Shown: positions 42,365-50,898 of the stretch, piece after piece
How the letters are laid out: the number at the start of each line of letters is the position of its first letter
Position numbering within the stretch: position 1 is the first letter of the stretch
From: Spirosoma luteum DSM 19990
GTDB taxonomy: Bacteria; Bacteroidota; Bacteroidia; Cytophagales; Spirosomataceae
Direction of reading: 5' to 3'
Assembly (NCBI RefSeq): GCF_000374065.1
Contig: NZ_KB893268.1
Span: 181,073 to 245,072, forward strand
DNA: 64,000 nt
Translations under genes and position numbers: made by a program
Notes under the pieces: generated by a model
Databases searched by the model: none
Seen by the model: only the letters and a program-made list of their open reading frames with translations
Told to the model about the DNA's origin: nothing

Positions 42365-43938
42365 AGTGGTATCTGCAAAACGACTTCCGTTCCAGCGGGC
42401 TGGGCATCGGCGTCAACGAGGTCTTCAATCAGTACCTGCGTGTGGGTCTGGTACAATTGATTGACTAAAGCGATCCGCTCGGAGGTCATTTTCAGACCAA
42501 ACGATTTGCGGTGATTGGCCGACTTGCTTCTCAGTTCGGTTGCTCTAGCCCGGCCTACGCCGTCGTCGGTGATGGTCAGTTGAAGCAGATTTTCCTGCGG
42601 TAAAGTGACCTGGACGCGCACGGTGCCACCCTCGGGCTTGTGCATCAGTCCGTGCCAGATGGCGTTTTCGACGTAAGGCTGCAACAGCAGGGGCGGTATC
42701 TCAATAAACTGCGCATCAATGCCGGGTTCAATTTCTACGCAAAACGACAGCTTCTGCTTGAAGCGCATGATCTCCATATCGGCATAGAGTTGCAGCATGG
42801 TCAACTCATTTTGCAGCGTCACACGCTCAGAGCGGGAGTTTTCCAGCACCATCCGAATGAGCCGGGAAAATTTGGTGAGGAATGCCGATGCTTTTTCCGC
42901 GTCGTTTTCGGTGGCGTACAGCTTGATGGAGTTGAGGCAGTTGAAGATGAAGTGCGGATTCATCTGCGAACGCAGCCCGGCCATTTCGGCTTCAGCAACC
43001 CGACGCTCAAAATCGGAGCGAAGCTGATTAACGCGCTGTTCTTCAAGCTCATGCGCTTTGGCCAGTACCTCGGTTGTTCGCTGCGCCAGCCGCTGCTGCA
43101 ACTCACGAGTATAGGTTTGTTGCTGGCGCTCGTTTTCCTCCAATTGCTGAATCAATTGCTGCTGCACCTGAATTTTCTCTTCTTTATTTAGCTGGAAGCG
43201 TCGCCCCAAGGCTAACGAAAAACACAGAATTTCGAGTAATATGCCAACCGCTACGTAAAAGTATGGTGTGTGGCTTAATCGGTCATTTGATGCGACATCC
43301 GTAAAATTGAGCAGGACTGATGTGATCGAACCGCCTACTAAAAATATCGTCCCAGCCAGCGCATAACGCTTCAATGGATGCCGAAGACGCACTATCTGGA
43401 CCATGATGAGTAACACACCGACGTAACTAAAAACACCAGTAGCTATGTATACAAGCAACGAATTCCACACAAACAAGCTGGTTAAGGAAACCAGCATGGA
43501 TATGGCTAAGTAGGCAAAAAAGTAACGAAACCAGCGCTCTAACCGAGGGTGTTGCTGAGGCACTTCAAGTAGGTAGCTCATAAAGCGGAGGTCGGATACC
43601 GTTATTCCATAGCCGAGCATCAGCATGAAGGCAAGCGAAATACCATGATCGGGTAGCCGTGGGACGATATCGAACGATGAACGAATTGCCTGCCACAGCC
43701 AGACCGATGTGAAGGTCAGATAGGCAGTATACCAACCGTAGGGAGCGTCTCGATTGAGCAGAAATTGCGCGGCTGAGAATAAACTCATAAATACTAACGC
43801 TCCGATTACTCCACTAAAAAAGTCCAGCGTAGCTGCCGGTGTCTGGTTAATCGGCGAGAGCGTAGACTGCCCCCAAGCCAATGGGCTAATCAAGCACAAC
43901 AGTCCAATAATGAGCAGATAACAACGTAGTACTTTCAT
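42361..43938 (-). CDS. 7TM LytS-type sensor histidine kinase, second copy (no extracellular domain)
   Basis: 525 residues from the ATG at 43938, which overlaps the preceding stop (ATGA) and begins a signal-like helix (LLIIGLLCLISPLAWG). Unlike the upstream paralogue it has almost no extracellular domain. Seven transmembrane helices follow directly (about 40-245, 7TMR-DISM_7TM type), then a coiled coil (about 252-322), the His_kinase motif 'SQMNPHFIFNCLNSIKLY' with H329, and the HATPase N-box 'PYVENAIWHGLMHKPEGG' and 'DDGVGRARA'. Kinase domains of the two paralogues are very similar, indicating tandem duplication followed by loss of the sensor domain or specialisation. Confidence 0.9.
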   Translation of the reverse strand: MKVLRCYLLIIGLLCLISPLAWGQSTLSPINQTPAATLDFFSGVIGALVFMSLFSAAQFLLNRDAPYGWYTAYLTFTSVWLWQAIRSSFDIVPRLPDHGISLAFMLMLGYGITVSDLRFMSYLLEVPQQHPRLERWFRYFFAYLAISMLVSLTSLFVWNSLLVYIATGVFSYVGVLLIMVQIVRLRHPLKRYALAGTIFLVGGSITSVLLNFTDVASNDRLSHTPYFYVAVGILLEILCFSLALGRRFQLNKEEKIQVQQQLIQQLEENERQQQTYTRELQQRLAQRTTEVLAKAHELEEQRVNQLRSDFERRVAEAEMAGLRSQMNPHFIFNCLNSIKLYATENDAEKASAFLTKFSRLIRMVLENSRSERVTLQNELTMLQLYADMEIMRFKQKLSFCVEIEPGIDAQFIEIPPLLLQPYVENAIWHGLMHKPEGGTVRVQVTLPQENLLQLTITDDGVGRARATELRSKSANHRKSFGLKMTSERIALVNQLYQTHTQVLIEDLVDADAQPAGTEVVLQIPL

Positions 43939-45968
43939 ACCGGTATCTCTAAAATTACCCGTGTGCCACACGGCTCGCCGAAACTGTCTACCAAATCCAC
44001 GATCTGGGTTTTGGTCTGGGTATTGTAGAGTTGGTTAATCATCCGGATGCGGTCGGCCGTTACCTGCATCCCGAACGACTTATGCCGGCCCGCCGACTTG
44101 CTTTTTAACTCGGCCGCCCGTTCCCGACCTACCCCATCGTCGCTGATTTCGATGTACAGCAGGTTTTCTTCTTGCTGACTGACCTCCACTGTTACCGTGC
44201 CCCCTTCGGGTTTGTGCATCAATCCGTGCCAGATGGCGTTCTCCACGTAAGGTTGCAGTAACAGGGGCGGAATGCGAAGATACTGCTGGTCGATGTTGGG
44301 CGATACGTGGATGGCGAACTGGACTTTCTGCTTAAAGCGCATGGCTTCCAGTTCGATGTAGAGCTGGAGGGCTTCCAACTCGTTTTTCAGGGGTACCATC
44401 TCGGAGCGGGAGTTTTCCAGCACCAGGCGAATCAGGCGGGAGAACCTGGTAAGGTAGTCCGATGCTTTGTCGGCTTCGTTGTCGAGGGTATAGAGTTTGA
44501 TGGAGTTGAGGCAATTGAAGATGAAGTGCGGATTCATCTGAGCGCGGAGGGCGGTCATCTCGGTATCGGCCAGTTTCTGCTCGAACTCGGTTTCGAGCTG
44601 GCGGATGTGCTGGGCTTCCAACAGGCGGCTTTGTTGTTCAATCTCCTCTGTACGCTGGGCTAACTGGGCTTCCAGGTCCTGCGTGTAGCGCTCCTGAATC
44701 TGATTCCGCTCCACTTCAACTAACCGGCTTCGATAGGCTAGTGCCATGGCGAAGCAGAACAAGTCAATGACCATACCGACCGACATAAAGAATGGGGGGT
44801 AATAGGTAAATGTTTCTTGGACCGGAGTTAAGCCATAGAACCGAAAAAAGCCGTGGAGCGGAAAAAACGTGATGAGGTACAGGGCCAGGCCTCCCGTCAG
44901 CAAGTACGGCTTCAGGGGTGAGTGACTACGCGCCGTAGCAACAATGAGTAACACACCGGTTAAAATATTTGGCAAGTCCTGGAATATATAATACATGTTG
45001 CTGGCAAACAGCCATCCTCCAAATGCCTGTACGAATGACAGCACCTGCTGGCCGACTAAGAGCCAAACTAATCCGCGAATCAAACGAGTGAGCTTTGGCT
45101 GCTGAGTGGGCAAGTCCAGAATCTTCAGCAAAAACATGGCGTAAAATATGCCAATACTAAACGACAGTGAGGGTAGATTAGGGTGATTCAACAATGAGTA
45201 AGAGGCGGAGATTAGACCTAATCCAAACCGACTGTTCATCATTTTAACCACCCAGATGAAAGCTGTGCCGGCATAGAGCGCGTAGTACAGGAAAGTCCGG
45301 TCCCGGTTCAGGAAATACTGGTAGAAGGTGTATGTACCCATTAGTAGGAGACAACCCAGAATCATAGCCATCGCTCCGAACAAATGAGCCGCAATTCGAA
45401 CCCAATAGGCATTCCACAATTCGAAATCTCGGCTGGTGAAAAGTGAAATTTTTAGCTCATTAAACGTTCGTACGAAGTTAACCACCTGGATGTAGTATTG
45501 ACGAGTCGTTCGGGGTGGAACAATGACTGGCAACGCCAACGGTCCAAGCGGACTGCGATCCCAACGCCACAGAAAACCAGCATGACTACTGTTGGGAGGA
45601 GCCGTCCGGCTTAGTTCATACAGAGTAATGTCGGCATGAACACCCATGTGGGCGTACAGGCGCACAGTATCTGTTGGATGCGTATTGGTGATTGAAAAAC
45701 GAAACCAAACTTGTTGCCGGGACCAACTCGTACTCACATCCCATCGGTAGCGCAGGCCGGGTTTGAACGGATAAAATTGCTGTTGCCGTATCCAGGCTAG
45801 TGACCGATTTGGGTCAGACGATGAATCGGGGAAGAATTGGCTATTCGGGCGAATATCGAAACCACCCGATGTAACAGGCTGCCCATTGAAAATAATCGGC
45901 GGCAGACCCTCCTGCGCCAATACGGTCAGCCTCATCAGCCACAACCAACAAAATAGACACCAGCGCAT
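43935..45968 (-). CDS. 7TM LytS-type sensor histidine kinase with extracellular 7TMR-DISM domain
   Basis: 677 residues and the first gene of the operon. Signal peptide (about 1-18), an extracellular 7TMR-DISMED2-type beta-jellyroll (about 22-180, 'WVRF'-like 'QQVWFRFSITNTH'), and seven helices (about 190-415). A coiled coil (about 418-470) precedes the phospho-acceptor H481 in 'QMNPHFIFNCLNSIKLY', then 'PYVENAIWHGLMHKPEGG' and 'DDGVGRERA'. The extracellular fold often binds carbohydrate. Its stop overlaps the next kinase start by 4 bp. The divergent intergenic region upstream contains the promoter elements shared with its probable targets. Confidence 0.92.
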   Translation of the reverse strand: MRWCLFCWLWLMRLTVLAQEGLPPIIFNGQPVTSGGFDIRPNSQFFPDSSSDPNRSLAWIRQQQFYPFKPGLRYRWDVSTSWSRQQVWFRFSITNTHPTDTVRLYAHMGVHADITLYELSRTAPPNSSHAGFLWRWDRSPLGPLALPVIVPPRTTRQYYIQVVNFVRTFNELKISLFTSRDFELWNAYWVRIAAHLFGAMAMILGCLLLMGTYTFYQYFLNRDRTFLYYALYAGTAFIWVVKMMNSRFGLGLISASYSLLNHPNLPSLSFSIGIFYAMFLLKILDLPTQQPKLTRLIRGLVWLLVGQQVLSFVQAFGGWLFASNMYYIFQDLPNILTGVLLIVATARSHSPLKPYLLTGGLALYLITFFPLHGFFRFYGLTPVQETFTYYPPFFMSVGMVIDLFCFAMALAYRSRLVEVERNQIQERYTQDLEAQLAQRTEEIEQQSRLLEAQHIRQLETEFEQKLADTEMTALRAQMNPHFIFNCLNSIKLYTLDNEADKASDYLTRFSRLIRLVLENSRSEMVPLKNELEALQLYIELEAMRFKQKVQFAIHVSPNIDQQYLRIPPLLLQPYVENAIWHGLMHKPEGGTVTVEVSQQEENLLYIEISDDGVGRERAAELKSKSAGRHKSFGMQVTADRIRMINQLYNTQTKTQIVDLVDSFGEPCGTRVILEIPV

Positions 45969-46316
45969 AGGTTCGGTATTTCTTTAAAGATACTGACGAT
46001 TAGTGCGTTTACGCATCCCGTCCCGGCTGAACAGTCTCTTCTTTTGAGTGAATGGTCGTTTTTTTGAGTGAGCGAATAACCTGACCGTTTACCCGCTTCA
46101 CTCAGAAATTCTACGGTCTACGCGAAATTATATACCATTCATCCTGTCCTTCTTTTCACTCCTTTGCCCGCCCGGTACGTTTGGGGTAGTCAACCAGTGA
46201 CAGGTTGTGCGCACCGCGTTCAATTAAGCCAGCTTTCAGATTGATAGACACAGGTCTGTTTGCAGAAAGCTGATGGTCAACGACTAAGACAGGAAACCCA
46301 TTTTTCTATCCACACC
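45969..46316. other. Divergent control region between the kinase operon and secreted-protein gene (348 bp)
   Basis: It contains copy A of a duplicated promoter block (46081-46191), direct copies of TGAGTGA at 46045-46051 and 46065-46071 (20 bp apart), and the inverted copy TCACTCA at 46098-46104. For the kinase operon only a weak TATCTTTA element near 45985-45992 (minus strand) is visible. Confidence 0.6.
46081..46191 (+). promoter_or_regulatory. Duplicated regulated promoter, copy A
   Basis: Aligned without gaps to 46850-46960, 83 of 111 positions agree. Conserved blocks are CTGACCGTT, ACTCAG, ACGCGAAATT, ATACCA-n-TCATCC and CCCGGTA-n-GTTTG. The last one contains a perfect -7 element TACGTTTG (46176-46183). 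The upstream -33 is poor (TTTTC), as expected for an activator-dependent promoter. ACCGTTTAC (46084-46092) resembles half of a LytTR site. Confidence 0.7.
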
Positions 46317-46805
46317 ATGAAAACGATCAACGCATTTCACGTTCCGCGAAACGTCATCAACCGCGTGCTGCTCGCTGGTTTAGCTTTGGTTTCGCCATCG
46401 CTCTATGCCCAGACCTTCACGGGGCGGGATTACCTCGACGAATCGCCCGTTAGCATCCGCGCCTTTGTCTATCCTGATGCCCGAAAAGAAGCCATCAAAA
46501 TTCGCCTGGAGAATCGAGGGGCTAAGGCGGTTCGCATTCGGATTTTGGATGAGAAGCAAAAGCCGGTTTATGACGACTATGTAACGAAACTGGCTTACTA
46601 CAGTCGGTTCGATGTATCGGCTTTGCCTTACGGGGCCTATACGGTTGAGCTAAGCACCGAAACGGTCCGGCACCGGCAGGGCTTTCGACTGGAGCGGCCA
46701 CTGGCTGGGCAGGTTGCCGCCGGGCACCTCGTCATGGCTGTTCAGCCTACGGAATCGGACAGTCTGGTTGCCCAAAACCTATTTGTAGTGAAGATAGGGT
46801 ACTGA
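46317..46805 (+). CDS. Small secreted protein, probable target of the LytTR system
   Basis: 162 residues from the ATG at 46317; the frame is open 19 codons further upstream, but the signal-like region starts here ('VLLAGLALVSPSLYAQ' at about 20-35). The mature part is a single beta-sandwich: 'IRAFVYPDARKEAIKIRLEN', 'RIRILDEKQKPVYDDYV', 'SALPYGAYTVELSTETV'. This resembles a small type IX substrate accessory or Por-secretion C-terminal fold without the catalytic part. No named family recognised. It lies behind promoter copy A and is divergent from the two-kinase operon. Confidence 0.7.
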   Translation: MKTINAFHVPRNVINRVLLAGLALVSPSLYAQTFTGRDYLDESPVSIRAFVYPDARKEAIKIRLENRGAKAVRIRILDEKQKPVYDDYVTKLAYYSRFDVSALPYGAYTVELSTETVRHRQGFRLERPLAGQVAAGHLVMAVQPTESDSLVAQNLFVVKIGY

Positions 46806-46849
46806 ACGAAAAAACGTAAGGTCTCTGCTGCCAGGTTCGGACGGCTTCC

Positions 46850-46960
46850 CTGACCGTTCACACGCTCTACTCAGCATTTCGACAGCTCACGCGAAATTCC
46901 ATACCACTCATCCCGCGCTTTTTTTTACGCAATCGCCAACCCGGTATGTTTGATGTAGTC
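46850..46960 (+). promoter_or_regulatory. Duplicated regulated promoter, copy B
   Basis: It is 75% identical to copy A at 46081-46191, with -7 element TATGTTTG at 46945-46952 and half-site ACCGTTCAC at 46853-46861. Initiation near 46958 would leave a leader of about 55 nt to the ATG at 47014. Conservation extends well upstream of the core promoter, which suggests a bound activator rather than chance. Confidence 0.7.
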
Positions 46961-47013
46961 TGTTACCGCCCGGGTTTCGAACAACGAACAAACCATACAA
47001 ACCCAATACATCC

Positions 47014-47541
47014 ATGAAAACGCTGTTCATTCTTCTGACCTTCTCCGCTGTTACGCTCCTGGCAACTAGCGTCCGCGCCCAGTCGGCCGGAACCGCACCG
47101 GCGGACCGGCCGGACCGCGATGAAAAAGCCCTTCGCAAAACGGTAGACGACGCACGGGCCGCGTTCGACAAACGCGACCTGAACGCCTTCACCACCTATT
47201 TTATCAACTCGCCGGACCTATACTACCAGGTGACGACTGGTGATCATCAGCTCATTCTGGCGCACGGCTTCGAGAATATGAAAAAGATGGTTGGGGGTTA
47301 TATGAAGGACAACCCAACCCCAGCCAAAGCGGGTAGTTTCAAAACGACCGACCTCCGCCTTCGGGTGAACGGAAACGTGGCCTTCCTGTCGGGTAATAGC
47401 GTGGACAGTTCCAGCAACGAGAGCAGCCAGGATTTTATCATACTGGAAAAACAGGTAGGTAACGGTTCGGGACCCCAATGGAAAATTTCGGCCCTGACCG
47501 CCCAATATTACGAAATGGGGAAACGGATAGAGGTAAACTAA
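47014..47541 (+). CDS. Secreted NTF2-like (SnoaL/DUF4440-type) protein
   Basis: 175 residues with a signal peptide (MKTLFILLTFSAVTLLATSV, cut after RAQS). The NTF2-like fold follows: helix 'KALRKTVDDARAAFDKRDLN' (about 38-57), 'TTYFINSPDLYYQVTTG', 'GFENMKKMVGGYM', and the strands 'DLRLRVNGNVAFLSGNSVD' and 'QWKISALTAQYYEMG'. Members may be small enzymes or ligand-binding proteins; there is no specific catalytic residue pattern here. It sits behind promoter copy B and 50 bp before the TonB-type barrel gene, which probably shares its transcript. Confidence 0.75.
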   Translation: MKTLFILLTFSAVTLLATSVRAQSAGTAPADRPDRDEKALRKTVDDARAAFDKRDLNAFTTYFINSPDLYYQVTTGDHQLILAHGFENMKKMVGGYMKDNPTPAKAGSFKTTDLRLRVNGNVAFLSGNSVDSSSNESSQDFIILEKQVGNGSGPQWKISALTAQYYEMGKRIEVN

Positions 47542-47591
47542 AGCCGTAGTTCCGATTTCAATTATCCAAACACAATCTTTCTATCTACACC

Positions 47592-50036
47592 ATGAAATTG
47601 ATTTACCTATCTCTGCTAACGCTATCCACACCATTCTCTATAATATGGGCGCAGACTACGCTGATTGGCACTGTCCAAGATGGGGTAGGTAAACCACTGC
47701 CCTTTGCCAGCGTAGCCCTGCTCAATACCCGCGATTCGACCGTAGCCAAAGGAACTGCCAGTGACCAACAGGGAGCCTACGCGTTCGAAAACGTCCACGC
47801 CGGAAAGTACCTGGTTCAGGCCACGGCGGTTGGCTACCAGAAAGTCCACTCAACAGTGCTGGACGTGACAACTAACCCTGTCAATGTGCCGGTACTGGTG
47901 CTGCCGGAAGTTACCGGCAAACTGGCCGAAGTGCAGGTGACGGCTAAAAAACCGTTCGTGGAGCAGCAACTCGACCGGATGGTGGTCAACGTAGCGAACA
48001 GCATTGTGGGCAGCGGCAGCACGGCGTTGGAAGTGCTCGAAAAGTCGCCGGGTGTAACGGTCGATTATCAGAATGAACGGCTGCAACTGCGGGGAAAAGA
48101 CGGAGTTATTGTGCAGATAGACGGAAAGCAGACCTACCTCTCGGCGCAGGATGTGATTGCGATGCTGCGGAGCATGTCGAGCGATAACATCGAAACGATT
48201 GAGCTGATTACGAATCCATCGGCCAGATACGACGCGGCTGGTAATTCTGGCATTATCAACATCCGGCTCAAAAAGAATACGAACGTCGGCACCAACGGCA
48301 CGGCCTCCGTAGCGGGTGGCTCAGGCCGGTTCGACCGGGAGCGGAGTAGCCTGCAACTGAACAACCGAACCAAAAAGCTGAACCTGTTCGCTAATTACAG
48401 CCTGAACCGGGGTGGCAACTACTGGGATTTTCTGCTCACCCGCAACCAGCCCGACCCTAGTACTACCGATGCCTCCCGGCGGAACATCGTCAGCCAAACC
48501 ACCTATCTGACCTTTCGTGATGTGGGCCATAACGCCAAAGCCGGACTGGATTTTTCGCCGTCTAAAACGACAACCATCGGCATCGTCTGGACGGGTTTCT
48601 GGAGCGATCACCGCGAAACCGGCCCTGCCGGAGCCAATTTTCGTCGTAGTGAAGACGGGCCGGTGTACCTGCAAACATCGACCGACAAGACCTACACGAC
48701 CGTTTCACAAAACCAACTCATCAACCTGAATGTACAGCAGTCGTTCGGGGAGAAACACGGCCAGTTGACTGCCGATTTCGATGTTGGCCATTTCAGTCGC
48801 CAGTATAGCAACAGCCTGCTGACCAAAACGCTCATCGCGATTGGCGACGTCAGTCAACCCGTGGCTGGTCTGCTGATTACGCAGCCCTCGACCATCGACA
48901 TCCGCACGGTAAAAATCGACTACAACCGGCCATTGTCGAACGGCTGGAAGATGGAGACGGGTCTGAAAGGCGCATCCGTAAAAACCGATAATGACCTGCA
49001 CCTGAGCAGCGGACCGTCCGGCGCATTGGTGATTGACCCGGCGCTGTCGAACCATTTTCAGTACACCGAGCGGGTCAATGCAGCCTACGCCAGCGTATCG
49101 GGCAAGTGGGGGACTACGAACGTGCAGGCAGGTCTGCGGACGGAGCATACGCACTCGGAAGGCAAGCTCATCGACGCCCCGGTCCTCACCCTGAATCAGG
49201 TTGTGGTGCGTGATTACCTGAAATGGTTTCCGAGTCTGTTTGTCTCGCGGCCTTTGTCACCTGACCAGACGCTGACTTTCTCGTACAGTTACCGCATCGA
49301 CCGACCCAACTACCAGAATCTGAATCCGGCGCGGGGCTATGTCGACCCGTTTGCGTATTCGATTGGCAATGCCTACCTGAAGCCTCAGTTTACGCACGCG
49401 CTGGAAGGCAAACTAAGCCTGAAGAACGGCGTATTTGCGTCGCTGGGCGCCGATTACACGTCCGATCTGATGTTTTTTACGATCCACGCGCTGGAAGGTA
49501 ATAAGACCTACGTTACGACGGAAAACCTTGGTCACTCACAGGGCTATACGCTGACCCTGAGCTATCCGCTGACGGTAGTGAAAGGGTGGCAACTGCAAAC
49601 CAATGTGCTGGGCTATTACAACCGCTTTCAGTATGACTATGAAGGAACAGTTCTGCAAATCCAGAACGTAGCGGGGCGTGTAAATGGTAATAACGCCTTT
49701 ACGCTGGGCCACGGCTGGACGGCTGAACTCAACGGCTGGGTCAGTACGCCCGCCGTCAATGGCATCTGGTCATCGCCCTGGCTGGGAGCGCTGGATACGG
49801 GCGTACAAAAGCTGGTATCGTCGGCGCTGAAAGTTAAGTTCAGCCTGCAGGACGTGTTTCATACCAACCGGTTCCGCCCCAGTGTGAATACGCCGAATGG
49901 AAACCAGGCCGGTATTCTAACCTTCGACACACGCGTAGCCCTGCTGAACCTGACCTACACCTTTGGCAACCAGAAACTGAAGGGCGAACGGCAACGGCGT
50001 ACCGGTTCGGATGACGAAACCCGGCGGGCTAATTAA
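47592..50036 (+). CDS. TonB-dependent-receptor-like outer-membrane barrel (OMP_b-brl_3)
   Basis: 814 residues. Signal peptide (LIYLSLLTLSTPFSIIWA), a carboxypeptidase-regulatory-like domain ('LIGTVQDGVGKPLPFASVAL', about 24-105), a plug-like domain ('AEVQVTAKKPFVEQQLDRMV', 'VLEKSPGVTVDY', 'VIVQIDGKQTYLSAQDVIAM', 'IELITNPSARYDAAGNSGII'), then the large barrel ending 'LNLTYTFGNQKLKGE'. It is the outer_membrane_beta-barrel family 3 type, which unlike SusC lacks a SusD partner. Probable export/import of a small compound or peptide. It shares the leader string TTTCTATC(C/T)ACACCATGAAA with the 46317 gene, so it belongs to the same putative regulon. Confidence 0.88.
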   Translation: MKLIYLSLLTLSTPFSIIWAQTTLIGTVQDGVGKPLPFASVALLNTRDSTVAKGTASDQQGAYAFENVHAGKYLVQATAVGYQKVHSTVLDVTTNPVNVPVLVLPEVTGKLAEVQVTAKKPFVEQQLDRMVVNVANSIVGSGSTALEVLEKSPGVTVDYQNERLQLRGKDGVIVQIDGKQTYLSAQDVIAMLRSMSSDNIETIELITNPSARYDAAGNSGIINIRLKKNTNVGTNGTASVAGGSGRFDRERSSLQLNNRTKKLNLFANYSLNRGGNYWDFLLTRNQPDPSTTDASRRNIVSQTTYLTFRDVGHNAKAGLDFSPSKTTTIGIVWTGFWSDHRETGPAGANFRRSEDGPVYLQTSTDKTYTTVSQNQLINLNVQQSFGEKHGQLTADFDVGHFSRQYSNSLLTKTLIAIGDVSQPVAGLLITQPSTIDIRTVKIDYNRPLSNGWKMETGLKGASVKTDNDLHLSSGPSGALVIDPALSNHFQYTERVNAAYASVSGKWGTTNVQAGLRTEHTHSEGKLIDAPVLTLNQVVVRDYLKWFPSLFVSRPLSPDQTLTFSYSYRIDRPNYQNLNPARGYVDPFAYSIGNAYLKPQFTHALEGKLSLKNGVFASLGADYTSDLMFFTIHALEGNKTYVTTENLGHSQGYTLTLSYPLTVVKGWQLQTNVLGYYNRFQYDYEGTVLQIQNVAGRVNGNNAFTLGHGWTAELNGWVSTPAVNGIWSSPWLGALDTGVQKLVSSALKVKFSLQDVFHTNRFRPSVNTPNGNQAGILTFDTRVALLNLTYTFGNQKLKGERQRRTGSDDETRRAN

Positions 50037-50167
50037 ACGAACCTGGTCTCGCTGATTACCTTAATCTCCTGTACGGGGCAAATGCACTTGCAGGAGGGCT
50101 CTCTCTACTCATTATCCTGTTATTGCCAGGGAAACGTAAGAGAATCAGTAAGTTTGTTTTTACTCAC

Positions 50168-50707
50168 ATGATACACACGCCTGATTCATCCGTAATTCAA
50201 ATCACATTTCAGTTTACCCGGAAAGAGCTTTTTGACGGGTTACTGGCCGTTTCGATAAGTCGCCCCGGCACGAGAGTGTTTCGATTAATTGGAATAGGGT
50301 TAACGCTGGCAAGTTTCCTGATCGTGTTTATTGATGTTTTCTCCGGTCGTTACCCAGCCTGGTATAGCTGGTTGTTTATCCTGTTCAGCTTATATGTCAC
50401 GTTCAGTCCGGAGACCGCAACCTGGTTCCAGGCGAAAACCCTGGTAAAACGAAACGCCCAGATCACCGAGCCGGTAACGTATACGTTCAATAAAACGGAC
50501 TATAGCCTTGTTGGTGAGAGTTTTTTAACCCGTATGGATTATGCCAAGCTGTATGAAGTCAGGGAAACGACTGATTTTATTTTATTGAAGCTATCAGAGG
50601 GCACTGCCCACGTAATCCCCAAACGCGCTGTGTCAGTCGACCAGTTCGCCGTATTTAAAGAGATAATACAATCGATACCAAAGCTAAAATCGAGATTTGA
50701 TTCCTAG
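50168..50707 (+). CDS. YcxB-like membrane protein
   Basis: 179 residues from the ATG at 50168. The short N-terminal strand region ('SSVIQITFQFTRKELFDGLL') is followed by two transmembrane helices (about 37-56 and 62-81), then a cytoplasmic beta-rich domain: 'PVTYTFNKTDYSLVGESFLT' and 'DFILLKLSEGTAHVIPKRAV'. This is the layout of YcxB-like proteins (PF14317-type). Function in the family is unknown. No operon partner is apparent. Confidence 0.7.
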   Translation: MIHTPDSSVIQITFQFTRKELFDGLLAVSISRPGTRVFRLIGIGLTLASFLIVFIDVFSGRYPAWYSWLFILFSLYVTFSPETATWFQAKTLVKRNAQITEPVTYTFNKTDYSLVGESFLTRMDYAKLYEVRETTDFILLKLSEGTAHVIPKRAVSVDQFAVFKEIIQSIPKLKSRFDS

Positions 50708-50898
50708 AAACTCGATCTATTTATTCTGGCAGTTCACGCAATACCTGTAGCGAGCCGAAATAGTCCAGAACCCTGGCCTGATAAATGAGGCTTGCCGCGA
50801 TCTCAGAAAGATCACCGATTTTCGGGGTAAGAAACACCTGCCGAAGCATTTTTTTCAAAGCTGTTCCTGATCGTACTGATGGAGAAAGAATGGTCTTG

